Below are positions 25,756 through 35,264 of a stretch of DNA of 64,000 bases, in pieces. Source of the stretch: Fredinandcohnia humi (lineage in GTDB: Bacteria > Bacillota > Bacilli > Bacillales > Bacillaceae_L); the NCBI RefSeq assembly GCF_001439915.1, contig NZ_LMBW01000012.1:599-64598 (forward strand), read 5' to 3'. The notes beneath the pieces are model-generated. The model had not been told where the DNA came from and did no database searches. It was given only the letters and a program-made list of their open reading frames with translations. The position numbers and the translations under genes were made by a program. Position 1 is the stretch's first letter; the number at the start of each line of letters is the position of its first letter.

Positions 25756-27753
25756 ATGCTTATAGCAGAGTTACATTTAAGTAATTTTAGATCATTTGGT
25801 GAGGAATTACAGATAGTTAAGATAGACGATTTAACAGCATTAATAGGAGCAAATAGTTCTGGTAAAACAAGTTTAATTGTAGCGTTATTAAGAATGTTTG
25901 GACAAAAAAATATCGATAGAACTTTAGTCAAAACGGATTTTCATATTCCTAGTAATGTAGATATTTCAACTGTTAATGAAATGAATCTCTTAGTAGAAGT
26001 AAAAGTAATATTTCCTGAATTAGAATGGCAATCTCCTACTGAAATAGAAACTATACCAGAATTTATTAAACATTTGGTGATTGAAGAAACTGGTAAAGCA
26101 CCTTATTTAAGGATTCGTTTAGTAGGAAAATGGATAAAGGGGTCAAGCCCAGATGGGGATATAGAGCAAGAATTATATTATATCAAAGTACCCTATGGAA
26201 CCGATGAACAAGATGAGGATCTATTTAAAGTACCAATCCACCATAAAAATTTAATTCAAATGATGTACGTTCCTGCTATGCGTAATCCTACTACACAATT
26301 AAAAAACGCTTCAGGTACGATATTGTGGAGAATTTTTAATGGAATTGATTGGCCAGAGAATCTAAATGAAGAAATAGGAGCTTTAACCAATCCAATCGAA
26401 AATTTATTTAAGGGTATCAAAGACATAGAAAGCATACAGAAAATAATAAATTCTCATTGGAATAAATATCATAAAGATCATAGATTTTCTAATAGCAACT
26501 TGAAATTCAATAGTAGCACATTAGAGGATTTCTTAAAAAATGTTGAGATTTTATTTAATCCTTCTGTGGATGGAAATACGGTAAAAGTAGATGAACTCGG
26601 TGATGGATTAAAATCTTTATTTTATATCACACTTGTTTCTTCCTTACTGGAAATCGAAAGCAAACAGGACAAAGAAGATAAACCTTTATTGAATGTATTA
26701 GCCATAGAAGAACCGGAAAATCATATTTCACAACATTTATTGGGAAGAGTAGTTAGAAATTTAAAAGAAATAGCAGTAAAAGAAAATGCCCAAGTTATTT
26801 TATCATCACATAATTCATCAATCGTTGGTAAAATAGACCCAGAGTATATCAGACATTTGCAAGTGCAGGATTCGAGGTCAATAGTAAATTCTATTACTCT
26901 TCCTGAAAAGACTGATGAAGCACACACTTATATTAAAGAAGCTGTTAAGGCATATCCGGATTTATATTTTTCAAAGTTAGTTGTCCTCGGAGAAGGAGAT
27001 AGTGAAGAAATTGTCTTGCCAAAGTTACTAAGTGCTTCAGATATTTATTTAGATGATTTTAATATTTCCATTGTTCCTTTAGGGGGTAGACACGTTAATC
27101 ATATGTGGAAGCTATTAAATAATTTATCGATACCACATGTTACCTTATTAGATTTAGATAGAGAGAGAAATGGAGGAGGATGGGGAAGGATTAAATATGT
27201 TTTAAAACAGCTTCATGCTAATAATAGAACTTCAGAAAAACTTCTAACAGTTAATAAGATTTTGGATGGTAAAAAAGTAAGGTATACCTACACAATGGAT
27301 AAAATTGAGCAGTTTCACAACAGAGATGTTGAAAAAATGGCTTCTATGAATATGTGGATAAACAAATTAGAAAATGAAGATATATTCTTCTCATACCCTT
27401 TAGATATTGATTTTTCGATGTTAAAAGAATTTGAAGATGAATATCACCAAACTATGAAACATGGTCCCAGAGACATAGAAGATGAACATTCTGCAGATTA
27501 TACTGCAAAGTTACAGAGTTCAATACATGCCACTCTAAAAAGTACTGCTGCTTCTGCAAAAACATATACTGATCAAGAGAAAAAAATAATGATTTGGTAC
27601 AATTCATTGTTTTTAGGTAGAGGGAAACCTAGTACACATATTGAGGCACTTAAAGATATCAATAATACAAAATTACTTAAAAACGCCCCAGCAGAACTGA
27701 TTAGGCTTGTAAATCGAATTAGAGAAAAGATTGGGTTACCAGAAGGAGGGTGA
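25756..27753 (+). CDS. OLD-family ATPase/TOPRIM nuclease, GajA-like
   Basis: About 665 residues from ATG 25756, which has AGGGGGAG upstream. The N-terminal ABC-type ATPase has Walker A GANSSGKT (31-38). An ABC-like DELGDGLKS precedes Walker B in LAIEEPENHIS (about 315). The C-terminal TOPRIM domain has VLGEGDSEEIVLP (about 409-421) and the acidic D466-L-D468. This is the OLD architecture. With a UvrD-type helicase gene six bases behind it, it matches class 2 OLD/Gabija systems, where GajA nicks or cleaves DNA. It is longer than the original GajA of about 580 residues, so this is Gabija-like rather than a confirmed type member. Confidence 0.85.
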   Translation: MLIAELHLSNFRSFGEELQIVKIDDLTALIGANSSGKTSLIVALLRMFGQKNIDRTLVKTDFHIPSNVDISTVNEMNLLVEVKVIFPELEWQSPTEIETIPEFIKHLVIEETGKAPYLRIRLVGKWIKGSSPDGDIEQELYYIKVPYGTDEQDEDLFKVPIHHKNLIQMMYVPAMRNPTTQLKNASGTILWRIFNGIDWPENLNEEIGALTNPIENLFKGIKDIESIQKIINSHWNKYHKDHRFSNSNLKFNSSTLEDFLKNVEILFNPSVDGNTVKVDELGDGLKSLFYITLVSSLLEIESKQDKEDKPLLNVLAIEEPENHISQHLLGRVVRNLKEIAVKENAQVILSSHNSSIVGKIDPEYIRHLQVQDSRSIVNSITLPEKTDEAHTYIKEAVKAYPDLYFSKLVVLGEGDSEEIVLPKLLSASDIYLDDFNISIVPLGGRHVNHMWKLLNNLSIPHVTLLDLDRERNGGGWGRIKYVLKQLHANNRTSEKLLTVNKILDGKKVRYTYTMDKIEQFHNRDVEKMASMNMWINKLENEDIFFSYPLDIDFSMLKEFEDEYHQTMKHGPRDIEDEHSADYTAKLQSSIHATLKSTAASAKTYTDQEKKIMIWYNSLFLGRGKPSTHIEALKDINNTKLLKNAPAELIRLVNRIREKIGLPEGG

Positions 27754-27759
27754 TTTTAG

Positions 27760-29679
27760 ATGAATAACGAAGCAAATGAATGGATACCTTCCTATGGTGT
27801 TGTATTGGAAGACGCAGCTTTACAGGCCATTAAATATCCAAAAAATATCTCAATAGCTGCTGGACCAGGAGCTGGTAAGACAGAATTATTAGCTCATAAA
27901 GCGGGATATTTAATTGAAAGAAATATATGTCCTTATCCTAAAAAAATACTGGCTATAAGCTTTAAATCAGATGCCGCTAAAAATCTTCAAGAGCGGGTTC
28001 AAAAAAGATATGGCAAAGATGTAGTTAGTAGATTTGAATCTAAAACATTTGATGCTTTTTCGAAAGGTTTATTAGAACAGTTTTTACATGCATTACCTGA
28101 AAAATATAAGCCGAAGAAGGACTATAAGATAATTTTAAATGAAAGAACTATTGATGACATTGTAAAGGGATATATTACAGAAACGAATCTTCATTATCAT
28201 AATTGGCAAAATGAATATAATTTTAATCAGTTGATGAGGACAATAAAAAGTACAAATTTGCCATTAGTAAGTTTTGAAAATGATTTGTATTCCTGGATTA
28301 ATGAGAGATTATGGAGATTATTAATAAAAGGAAAAGGAGACCTTAAAAGCTCATTAACTTTTCCGATGATATCTATTTTGGTCGAATATCTATTAAATCA
28401 AAATCCATTAATTGTGAATGCATTAAGGGCCACTTACAGTCACGTATTCCTAGATGAATTTCAAGATACCACGTATTTACAATACAATTTATTAAAAACT
28501 ATCTTTTTAGGATCAGATACGATACTTACAGCTGTTGGTGACAATAAACAGCGAATAATGGGGTGGGCAGGAGCTTTGCCTAATGCTTTTGAAGTATTTA
28601 CTATAGATTTTAATGCAAAACAGACTACACTTTTGTGTAACTTTAGATCCGCTCCAAAATTGGTTTATATACAAAATGTTTTTTCACAAACATTAAATGA
28701 TATTTCTGTAAATGTTCAAGCGACTGGAAACTGGAATGAACATGATGGAACATGTGAAATTTGGAACTTTGAAAATCATATTAGTGAAGCTAGTATTTTA
28801 GCTCAAAATATTAGTGAATGGATGAATGAAGAAAATCTAACTCCTAAAGACTTTTGCATTATCGTTAAACAACAGGAAAAAATTTATGCAGGAGCGATTA
28901 TGACTGAGCTAGCCAAATTTAATATACGAAGTCGAGTAGAAAAAGATTTTCAAGATCTTTTATCAGAGGAAATAATCCTATTATTGATAAAGTTTTTAGA
29001 ATTAAGTTACAAAGAAAAATCTCCAGAACTGTGGTTGAATATAATTGATGAAGTTATTGAGATGAAATATGGAGATATAGAATTCCAAAGATTAAATTAT
29101 ATATCTATTGAAAAAGAATTAGTGAATTTATTACAAGAGATAAAAACCTGTTTTTCCAATCTAGATGAAAGCAACTTTAATGTGTGTTTTGAAAGTATCT
29201 TAATGAAAATTGTAGATTATTTGGATGAGGACATTATTAAATCAACATACCCTAAATATAGCCAAGGTAATTACTTAAATGAGCAAATACAAAAGATGAT
29301 TTCGAGATTAAATTATGAAAATGGAACTTCTATGGAAGAACTTATTTGTGATTTTTGTGGCGATTATAGTATTCCGATTATGACGATACATAAAAGTAAG
29401 GGTCTAGAATATCAAACTGTAATTTTCATTGGGGTTGAAGATGCTGCATTTTGGAGTTTCTCTACTCAAAGAGAAGCTGATAAAAATGCATTTTTTGTAG
29501 CGTTATCAAGAGCTAAAGAGAGAATTATATTTACAGTTAGTAATCAGAGAGATGTTTCTAGATTCGGAAAAATAGAAAATACTAGACAAACTACTTGTAA
29601 TATCTCAGAGCTATTACAAACACTTGAAAATGCAGGAGTGCCAACTATTAATAAAAACAAAGTAACTACTAATGTATAA
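27760..29679 (+). CDS. UvrD/Rep-family helicase, GajB-like
   Basis: 639 residues with superfamily 1 helicase motifs in order: Walker A AAGPGAGKTELL near 33-44, Walker B FLDEFQD (D232-E-F-Q-D236), motif III VGDNKQRIMGWAGA, motif V IMTIHKSKGLEYQTVIFIG, and motif VI FFVALSRAKER. It starts six bases after the OLD-like gene, with GGAGGGTGAT overlapping that gene's end, so the two proteins should be made together. GajB partners in Gabija are usually shorter, about 490 residues. An independent repair role is possible, but the pairing with an OLD nuclease strongly favours phage defence. Confidence 0.87.
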   Translation: MNNEANEWIPSYGVVLEDAALQAIKYPKNISIAAGPGAGKTELLAHKAGYLIERNICPYPKKILAISFKSDAAKNLQERVQKRYGKDVVSRFESKTFDAFSKGLLEQFLHALPEKYKPKKDYKIILNERTIDDIVKGYITETNLHYHNWQNEYNFNQLMRTIKSTNLPLVSFENDLYSWINERLWRLLIKGKGDLKSSLTFPMISILVEYLLNQNPLIVNALRATYSHVFLDEFQDTTYLQYNLLKTIFLGSDTILTAVGDNKQRIMGWAGALPNAFEVFTIDFNAKQTTLLCNFRSAPKLVYIQNVFSQTLNDISVNVQATGNWNEHDGTCEIWNFENHISEASILAQNISEWMNEENLTPKDFCIIVKQQEKIYAGAIMTELAKFNIRSRVEKDFQDLLSEEIILLLIKFLELSYKEKSPELWLNIIDEVIEMKYGDIEFQRLNYISIEKELVNLLQEIKTCFSNLDESNFNVCFESILMKIVDYLDEDIIKSTYPKYSQGNYLNEQIQKMISRLNYENGTSMEELICDFCGDYSIPIMTIHKSKGLEYQTVIFIGVEDAAFWSFSTQREADKNAFFVALSRAKERIIFTVSNQRDVSRFGKIENTRQTTCNISELLQTLENAGVPTINKNKVTTNV

Positions 29680-30165
29680 AAATATAATTTTTGAGTTATA
29701 AAGTAGTAGACTTATACTGCGTAACAAATAAATTACTTTATAAAAGAACGTCCTTTAAAGTAAAGAGGTTTATTTCTCAATGGTAGGTTTTCAACAATCT
29801 GGCCATATTGCGGAGTGACTCTTATATTATCTAACAATGCCTTGTTGAAGGAGAAGTTGAAGTTTTAGATTGGGCCAAAATGATTTTGTATTTTTTTAAC
29901 GATTCAAATTTGATTCTTGACGCGTTTAAAGGGGATTTAATTGAAGAGATTTTCGATGGCCAATAGTTAAATAAAAAGTATCATTCATCCACACAACCAA
30001 GTTATGATAGGTCAAAATTGGGAATTAGGGGATAGTAACATAAAAAATAAGCGTTTGATGTCCCAACTGTATAAATCAAAGATGAGGGAAGTAGCCAATA
30101 ATATCTTTGTGACTTTAGTGTTATGAACCGATTTTAAGATAATAATTTACGCAAGGGGGAAAATA
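29680..30165. other. Gene-free stretch with repeat copy B
   Basis: No supported gene. It opens with the repeat copy at 29704-29820. A 28-codon ORF at about 29889-29966 (ending GDLIEEIFDGQ) is probably a relic. The gene at 30166 has a clear site, AAGGGGGAAA, just inside the right edge. Confidence 0.5.
29704..29820 (+). repeat. Diverged direct repeat, copy B
   Basis: Partner of 22904-23020, in the same orientation, sharing blocks such as TAGTAGACTTA/TACTGCGT, CGTCCTTTAA and TAGGTTTTCAACAATCT. It lies 25 bases after the end of the Gabija-like helicase gene. Confidence 0.5.
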
Positions 30166-32220
30166 ATGACATTAGAACAACAGGAGCAAGATATATTTCA
30201 TTTTATAAATGAAAGACAAGAGCGTATTTATCAGCATTTGCTCTTAGTAGGAGACGGCCCTGCTTATTTTTATAAGGATGCTTGCTTATTAATGATATCG
30301 CAGCAAATTACTTCAACCACACATTTAGTATCACATTTACTGCGTGAAATTGAGAGTGCGCTTAGAGCTGTCTTGGAAACGTATATAGATAGATCAGAAC
30401 GTTTAGGCGTAAAAAAATCTAATCAAAAACATAAGATGATTATTCTTGGAATACTTAAGGGTCTGGAAATTTCTGATACTGAGCCTGTAGCAAAAGCGTG
30501 GCTGAGCTTGGCTGACTCGAAGGAATATGGTTTAGCCTCTCGTGCTCATCGTGATGCATTGGCACGTCCCCGCCCAGTGAATCAAGAATTCCGCAAATTG
30601 TGGGACCAAATGGAAGAGATTTTGGATTTTGTCCTTGAAAAATATCGATCTCGATATTTGGAAACACATAAGCAGATTGATGATATGCTCACAAGAGAAA
30701 TACCGACATCTGCTGACAGTGCTGCATTACGAAATACAATTCCTAATAATCAAGTGACCTTAGGGTATTTTTTTGAACGGCTAAGTAGCCCTGCTTGGCT
30801 GACTCCACTTAATGAAGCGGGCTATTTTAGATATCCCCCTGAACCAGAGCGAAATCTTGACGAGGGGACAGTTGGTTTTCCTTATTGGCCTGCTTCAGAA
30901 TATCTCTCTAGAATGGCCGCATTGGACCCTGAGGTAGTTCTTAATATTATAGTTGAGATTCCTCGAACAGATAATGTGAGAGTACATAATGATATGTTTA
31001 ATGCTGCTATTTCAATGCCTGCAAAACATGCCGTAATTATAGCTAATAAAGAACTAGAGTGGATTCGAGCAAATGATAGTATTTTCTTAGTCAATGATAG
31101 CCTAAGCCAGTTGGTTGTCCAATTAGCAGTAGGTGGTCATTTAGAAATGGCTCTAAATTATTCCAAAGAACTTTTGGCTATAGTTCAAACAAATAATGCT
31201 GATCAACCAAAAACAAAACTTGGTACTTGGGAATACGAGAGGTTTCTAAATGCGATAATCCCAGACTTATTGTCAGTTTCAGACTTGAAGTTTGTTGAAA
31301 TTCTATGTGGTGCTCTAGAATCGGCCATTAAATTATCTGGATTTAATCAACCGTTGGATAGTCCTGAAGATTATTCATATATTTGGCAACGAAAGATAGA
31401 TAATGAGAAACCACCCCATAGAATAAGGAATATTCTTGTTTCTGCCATCAAAGAAAGTATAGATCAACTTATAATGTTGAACATAATGCCTATCGATGAG
31501 ATTGTCACTTTCCTTGACTCTAAACAATATAACATCTTTCGTCGCTTGTCTTTATACACGGTTTATAAGCATACAGACAAGAATACTAAGCTTGCTGATA
31601 GATATTTAACTAATAAGATATACTTTGATACTACTGCATATCGTGCTGAATATAACCAATTAGCAGCAAAATTTTTTGGTCAACTTTCACCAGATCAACA
31701 AGGGAAAATTCTTGCATGGATAGATGAGGGTTTAAGTGTAGATAAGGTGATAACGACTTTGGCTTCTGGAATCGGCAACACCCCATCTTCGGAACAAGTA
31801 AAGAGGTACATTGATAATTGGATGATCCAGCGATTGTCACCATTCCACCATGCCCTTCCTAGTGAATGGATAAACCGCTATGAAATGTTAGTAGAAATAA
31901 ATTGTTATAACAAAGAGGTTGAAGAAGAAGAGGATGGAGTTTGGATTGGGCCAACTAGTCCGAAAGAACTCGTGGAACTAGACACAATGACGATAGAAAA
32001 TCTCATTGATTTCTTGCTTACATGGAAACCAGTCAAGGATTGGAGGAGTCCTACTCCAGAAGGTCTGGGTATGCATTTAAGTACGTTGATTGAAGAAAAG
32101 TATGAGCAGTTTGCGGAGAAAGCCAATTTGTTTAAAAAAACTGGTATTAATCCGACATACGTTCGGTCTGTTCTTTTGGGATTTCGTAAAGCAGTAGATG
32201 CAGGAAAGGTATTTAAGTGA
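30166..32220 (+). CDS. Large unknown accessory protein, N-terminal 684 codons before an in-frame TGA
   Basis: A helical, acidic protein with no signal peptide and no nucleotide-binding motif that I can see. Around residues 190-280 it has a Trp/Pro-rich stretch (FFERLSSPAWLTPLNEAGYF, then FRYPPEPE and FPYWPASEYLSRMA) that I associate with large hypothetical proteins of repeat-helix type. It ends at TGA (32218-32220). Reading through that codon stays in frame with the next ORF, and a Trp (TGG) there would give KVFKWGFILDLCIWA. The two halves therefore look like one protein of about 1,122 residues split by a nonsense change. It has the site AAGGGGGAAA and sits among defence-type genes. Function unknown. 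Confidence 0.6.
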   Translation: MTLEQQEQDIFHFINERQERIYQHLLLVGDGPAYFYKDACLLMISQQITSTTHLVSHLLREIESALRAVLETYIDRSERLGVKKSNQKHKMIILGILKGLEISDTEPVAKAWLSLADSKEYGLASRAHRDALARPRPVNQEFRKLWDQMEEILDFVLEKYRSRYLETHKQIDDMLTREIPTSADSAALRNTIPNNQVTLGYFFERLSSPAWLTPLNEAGYFRYPPEPERNLDEGTVGFPYWPASEYLSRMAALDPEVVLNIIVEIPRTDNVRVHNDMFNAAISMPAKHAVIIANKELEWIRANDSIFLVNDSLSQLVVQLAVGGHLEMALNYSKELLAIVQTNNADQPKTKLGTWEYERFLNAIIPDLLSVSDLKFVEILCGALESAIKLSGFNQPLDSPEDYSYIWQRKIDNEKPPHRIRNILVSAIKESIDQLIMLNIMPIDEIVTFLDSKQYNIFRRLSLYTVYKHTDKNTKLADRYLTNKIYFDTTAYRAEYNQLAAKFFGQLSPDQQGKILAWIDEGLSVDKVITTLASGIGNTPSSEQVKRYIDNWMIQRLSPFHHALPSEWINRYEMLVEINCYNKEVEEEEDGVWIGPTSPKELVELDTMTIENLIDFLLTWKPVKDWRSPTPEGLGMHLSTLIEEKYEQFAEKANLFKKTGINPTYVRSVLLGFRKAVDAGKVFK

Positions 32221-32229
32221 GGATTTATC

Positions 32230-33534
32230 TTGGATTTATGTATTTGGGCAACCCAACAAAAAGATATACATGTTCGTACAGTAAGTATCGTGGACAAAGA
32301 TTACGATTGGGAAGGTACAAGAAAAGAGGTTGCTGGCCTTTTATCTAGTGGACTCAATGATGGAGATAATGAAATTCCCTTCAACTACAGAGGTTCTGTA
32401 TGGAAGCTACTAGAAATGCTAAGTGCTGATCAACAGCCTACAATAGGATATGAGGAGGAATATCTTAAGGATTATAATGATCTTGGCCTACTTTCCATTA
32501 ATACGGTTCGTGGAGAAGCAATGCATTCGGTAGTTCGGTATGCCTTATGGGTCCATCGTCATACAACAGGTATTGTTAGTGAAAATAAACAAGGATTTGA
32601 AAAAATGCCTGAGGTACAGAAGGTATTAGAGGAACATTTGGACCTAAAGAAAGAATTAACCCTCTCTATTCGTTCAATATATGGGAAGTGGCTACCTTGG
32701 CTAGTCCTGTTGGATGAAGAATGGCTTGTCAAAAATTTAGCTTTAATTTTACCAGCAGATTCTGATAAATCCAATATTTATCTAGTTACATGGGAAACAT
32801 ATATCCTTTACTGTCAATCTTATGATAATGTATTTGAAATTCTTCATAAAGAGTATAAAAAAGCAGTTGAAAGAATTAAAGAAATAAAAATAGAAAAACG
32901 ATCCATAACAGATCCAGAGATGCGTCTTGCAGAACATTTGGCTACTCTATACTGGAGAGGTATATTGGATCGAGAGGAATATAACAACCTTCTTCCGTTA
33001 TTTTTTGAAAATGCAGATGATGAACTTGCTGGACATTTTATTGAATTCATTGGCCGAGGTTTATACAATTCAAAGCAAGATATTAAAGCAGACGTAATTA
33101 TTCGGATGAAAAAGCTATGGGATGAAAGAAGTATCGTGATAAATTCCTATAGTACGAGGGCGAAGCATGAAAAAGAATTATCAGCTTTTTCTTGGTGGTT
33201 TTCTTCAAGTAAATTCAATAAAAACTGGCTAATAGAGAAACTGTATAATGTTCTTGAGAGTATCTCAAGTCTAGACTCACTTCAATTACGTTTAATTATA
33301 GAAAATTTAGAATGTTACTCAATTGAAATGCCTAAACGAACCATAGAGTGTCTTACTTTTATTGCTGAAATGGACACCAACGGATGGGGAGTCAGATCAA
33401 ACAGGAAAGAAATACGTAAAATTCTTGAAAAAGTCCTTAGCAATCCAAACGATAACGGAAAAGCAGCTGCCGTTGCTTTAATACATAAGTTTGGTTCTAT
33501 GGGGAACTTGGAATTCCGAGATTTATTGTATTAA
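32230..33534 (+). CDS. Large unknown accessory protein, C-terminal 434 codons after the in-frame TGA
   Basis: It continues the frame of the preceding ORF after only three intervening codons. Helical, with repeated Leu-rich pairs of helices, consistent with a HEAT-like scaffold, but no catalytic motif is obvious. A TTG at 32230 with GAGGAT six bases upstream could allow independent re-initiation, so a two-polypeptide product is possible. No frameshift or further stop appears in 1.3 kb, which suggests the break is recent or tolerated. A terminator shared with the GTPase gene follows (33604-33634). Function unknown. Confidence 0.6.
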   Translation: MDLCIWATQQKDIHVRTVSIVDKDYDWEGTRKEVAGLLSSGLNDGDNEIPFNYRGSVWKLLEMLSADQQPTIGYEEEYLKDYNDLGLLSINTVRGEAMHSVVRYALWVHRHTTGIVSENKQGFEKMPEVQKVLEEHLDLKKELTLSIRSIYGKWLPWLVLLDEEWLVKNLALILPADSDKSNIYLVTWETYILYCQSYDNVFEILHKEYKKAVERIKEIKIEKRSITDPEMRLAEHLATLYWRGILDREEYNNLLPLFFENADDELAGHFIEFIGRGLYNSKQDIKADVIIRMKKLWDERSIVINSYSTRAKHEKELSAFSWWFSSSKFNKNWLIEKLYNVLESISSLDSLQLRLIIENLECYSIEMPKRTIECLTFIAEMDTNGWGVRSNRKEIRKILEKVLSNPNDNGKAAAVALIHKFGSMGNLEFRDLLY

Positions 33535-34156
33535 TAATCTAAAATATATGTGATTAATACACGATTACTTTAGTAAATTCAATTGCACAGTATTCAGCAA
33601 TCAGACGCGTTTATTTCATAACGTGTCTTTTTTGTTTAGGCCGATAATGTTGAATAAGAAAGACTAAAAAACACTGGTCTATTTAATACGTAGTACAACG
33701 ATACTATGAAATTATTAAAAGTGTGACCGCTTTAGTGAAGTAAAGTAGTGAACTATTGTACTTATACAAACGGGAGCGAGAGTTGAACAACAAACAATAT
33801 TATTATTGTGATAAATGAGGTCTTTAGTTGTATAAAAAGGATAGATCTATACAGGGGATCATCCTGTTCATTTATCCTTTTTCTTTTACACCTATAAAAT
33901 GTATGACATTCTAATCAAGTATTTAGTTCTAAGGTATCCTAGAGATTTAATAAAAGCAGATGATTTAGCCAACTATCTTGTGGCAATTGAACGATCATTT
34001 GCCAACAAAATTCTATAAAGTATAATATGAGGATAGAAAAAATACAGCAAAAGGAAGAACTCTTGATTATTTTTAAACAAAAGTCACCAGTCCCTTTTAT
34101 AGTTGAAAAAAGATTAAGTTAAATAGTAAGTCGAACTTCTTAACAGGAGGGGAAAG
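33535..34156. other. Intergenic region with two terminators and a small relic
   Basis: It holds the terminator at 33604-33634, a second terminator-like hairpin at about 33833-33894 (AAAAGGATA with TATCCTTTTT), and a short frame at 33917-34018 reading YPRDLIKADDLANYLVAIER. This last faintly resembles the helix-turn-helix of Rrf2 regulators but has no start. Nothing else is supported. Confidence 0.4.
33604..33634 (+). terminator. Rho-independent terminator (shared type)
   Basis: GACGCGTT/AACGTGTC stem around TATTTCAT followed by TTTTTTGTTT. It is the counterpart of 24826-24861 and ends the split accessory gene. Confidence 0.75.
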
Positions 34157-34603
34157 ATGAAAATTTATGTGGATGCAGATGCTTGTCCGGTAAAAGAAAT
34201 TATTATTGCAGAAGCAAGCGATTTTGAAATTCCGGTTATCCTTGTTACAAGCTTTTCTCATTTTTCTAATGCAGAACAGCCATTAGGAGTGAAAACCATT
34301 TATGTTGATTCTGGAGCAGATGCTGCAGATTATCGGATTGTGAAGTTAGTGGAAAAAGGAGATATTATCGTGACGCAAGATTATGGTCTTGCGTCACTAG
34401 GTTTAGCAAAAGGAATTATCGTCCTCCACCATAAAGGATTCAGATATACAAATGAAAATATTGACCATTTATTACAAACACGTTATTTAAGTGCAATGGC
34501 TAGAAAAAGCGGACAGCGAACAAAGGGACCTAAGCCTTTTACAGCAGAAGACCGGGAGCAATTTAGGGATCTTTTTAAACAGGTTATTTCTCGTAAAAAC
34601 TAA
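34157..34603 (+). CDS. YaiI/YqxD-family protein (DUF188, UPF0178)
   Basis: 148 residues, the full family length. The opening [20 protein letters not shown] is the family signature, with conserved Asp in DADACP and in [14 protein letters not shown], and [14 protein letters not shown] in the middle. The fold is PIN-like and members are thought to be nuclease-related, but no reaction is firmly assigned. Start ATG behind AGGAGGGGAAAG. It is normally a chromosomal housekeeping gene, so its position between accessory genes suggests either a transferred copy or a core fragment between insertions. Confidence 0.92.
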   Translation: MKIYVDADACPVKEIIIAEASDFEIPVILVTSFSHFSNAEQPLGVKTIYVDSGADAADYRIVKLVEKGDIIVTQDYGLASLGLAKGIIVLHHKGFRYTNENIDHLLQTRYLSAMARKSGQRTKGPKPFTAEDREQFRDLFKQVISRKN

Positions 34604-34638
34604 GCTAAACTAAGAGATTCAGAAAGGAGATAAATATT

Positions 34639-34830
34639 TTGAAGTATTTAAAATCGCAAATGCAACAACTAATTAAGGAAAATAAAGAACTGCATACACG
34701 CTTTAAAGAACTGAAGGCTGAGCATGGTCTTGAGAAAAACAATGCCCTCAAGGCCTTGTACCATTCAGAAGTTGCGGATGGAGGAAAGTGTCAGGTAGCT
34801 TACCAAGCACTTGATCAGCCCAAAAAGTAG
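34639..34830 (+). CDS. Small hypothetical protein, 63 residues
   Basis: A TTG start with AGAAAGGAGAT in front, 35 bases after the DUF188 gene, so probably cotranscribed. The product is highly charged with a predicted coiled coil (QMQQLIKENKELHTRFKELK) and an unstructured tail. No family recognised. Confidence 0.6.
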   Translation: MKYLKSQMQQLIKENKELHTRFKELKAEHGLEKNNALKALYHSEVADGGKCQVAYQALDQPKK

Positions 34831-35264
34831 ACTCTTATATCTTATTTATACTTACTAAAAATTCTGTTATAAATGCTGGATGGTTATAAGTGGATTAAGT
34901 TAGTGACCAAAATATGAAGTAGGTTGCTACGTAGTACAACCAAACTATTCAATAGAAAGGTATTTCAAAAATAGAAACGCGAGTGCGCAATTAATTTCTA
35001 TAACAAAAAGGTTTTCTAATATTCACTAGATGGCTACGTTTGTTTGTTCTTATAATACCCATTAAGTAAACATTAATTTTTAAAGCGACAACAATGAGTT
35101 GTCGCTTATACTTTTTCTCCATTTAGATATAACATTTGTTATTGACTCATGATGTTTATTTCCTCCTTTAAATGAAATTTCTTTTTAAACATAATAGTTT
35201 TCTTCGGTTTTCATAAAACTCATTCTCTAAAAATATACATTTAAAAACTAAGGAGTGATGCTAA
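34831..35264. other. Intergenic region with terminator
   Basis: No gene supported. The bidirectional-looking terminator at 35083-35107 is the only clear element. The fragment ACGTAGTACAACCAAACTA near 34929 resembles stretches at 24913 and 33693 that follow other accessory genes. Confidence 0.45.
35083..35107. terminator. Terminator hairpin
   Basis: A 10-bp perfect stem AAGCGACAAC/GTTGTCGCTT with a 5-base loop, followed by ATACTTTTT. Confidence 0.6.

Noticed and set aside
23464-29679. GTPase as a third component of the Gabija-like system
   Set aside because: It is almost 1 kb upstream, has its own terminator, and Gabija is a two-gene system; association remains only positional.
32218-32220. 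UGA as selenocysteine codon
   Set aside because: No SECIS-like hairpin was seen after the codon, and the local context fits a Trp-to-stop change (KVFK-W-GFILDLCIW).
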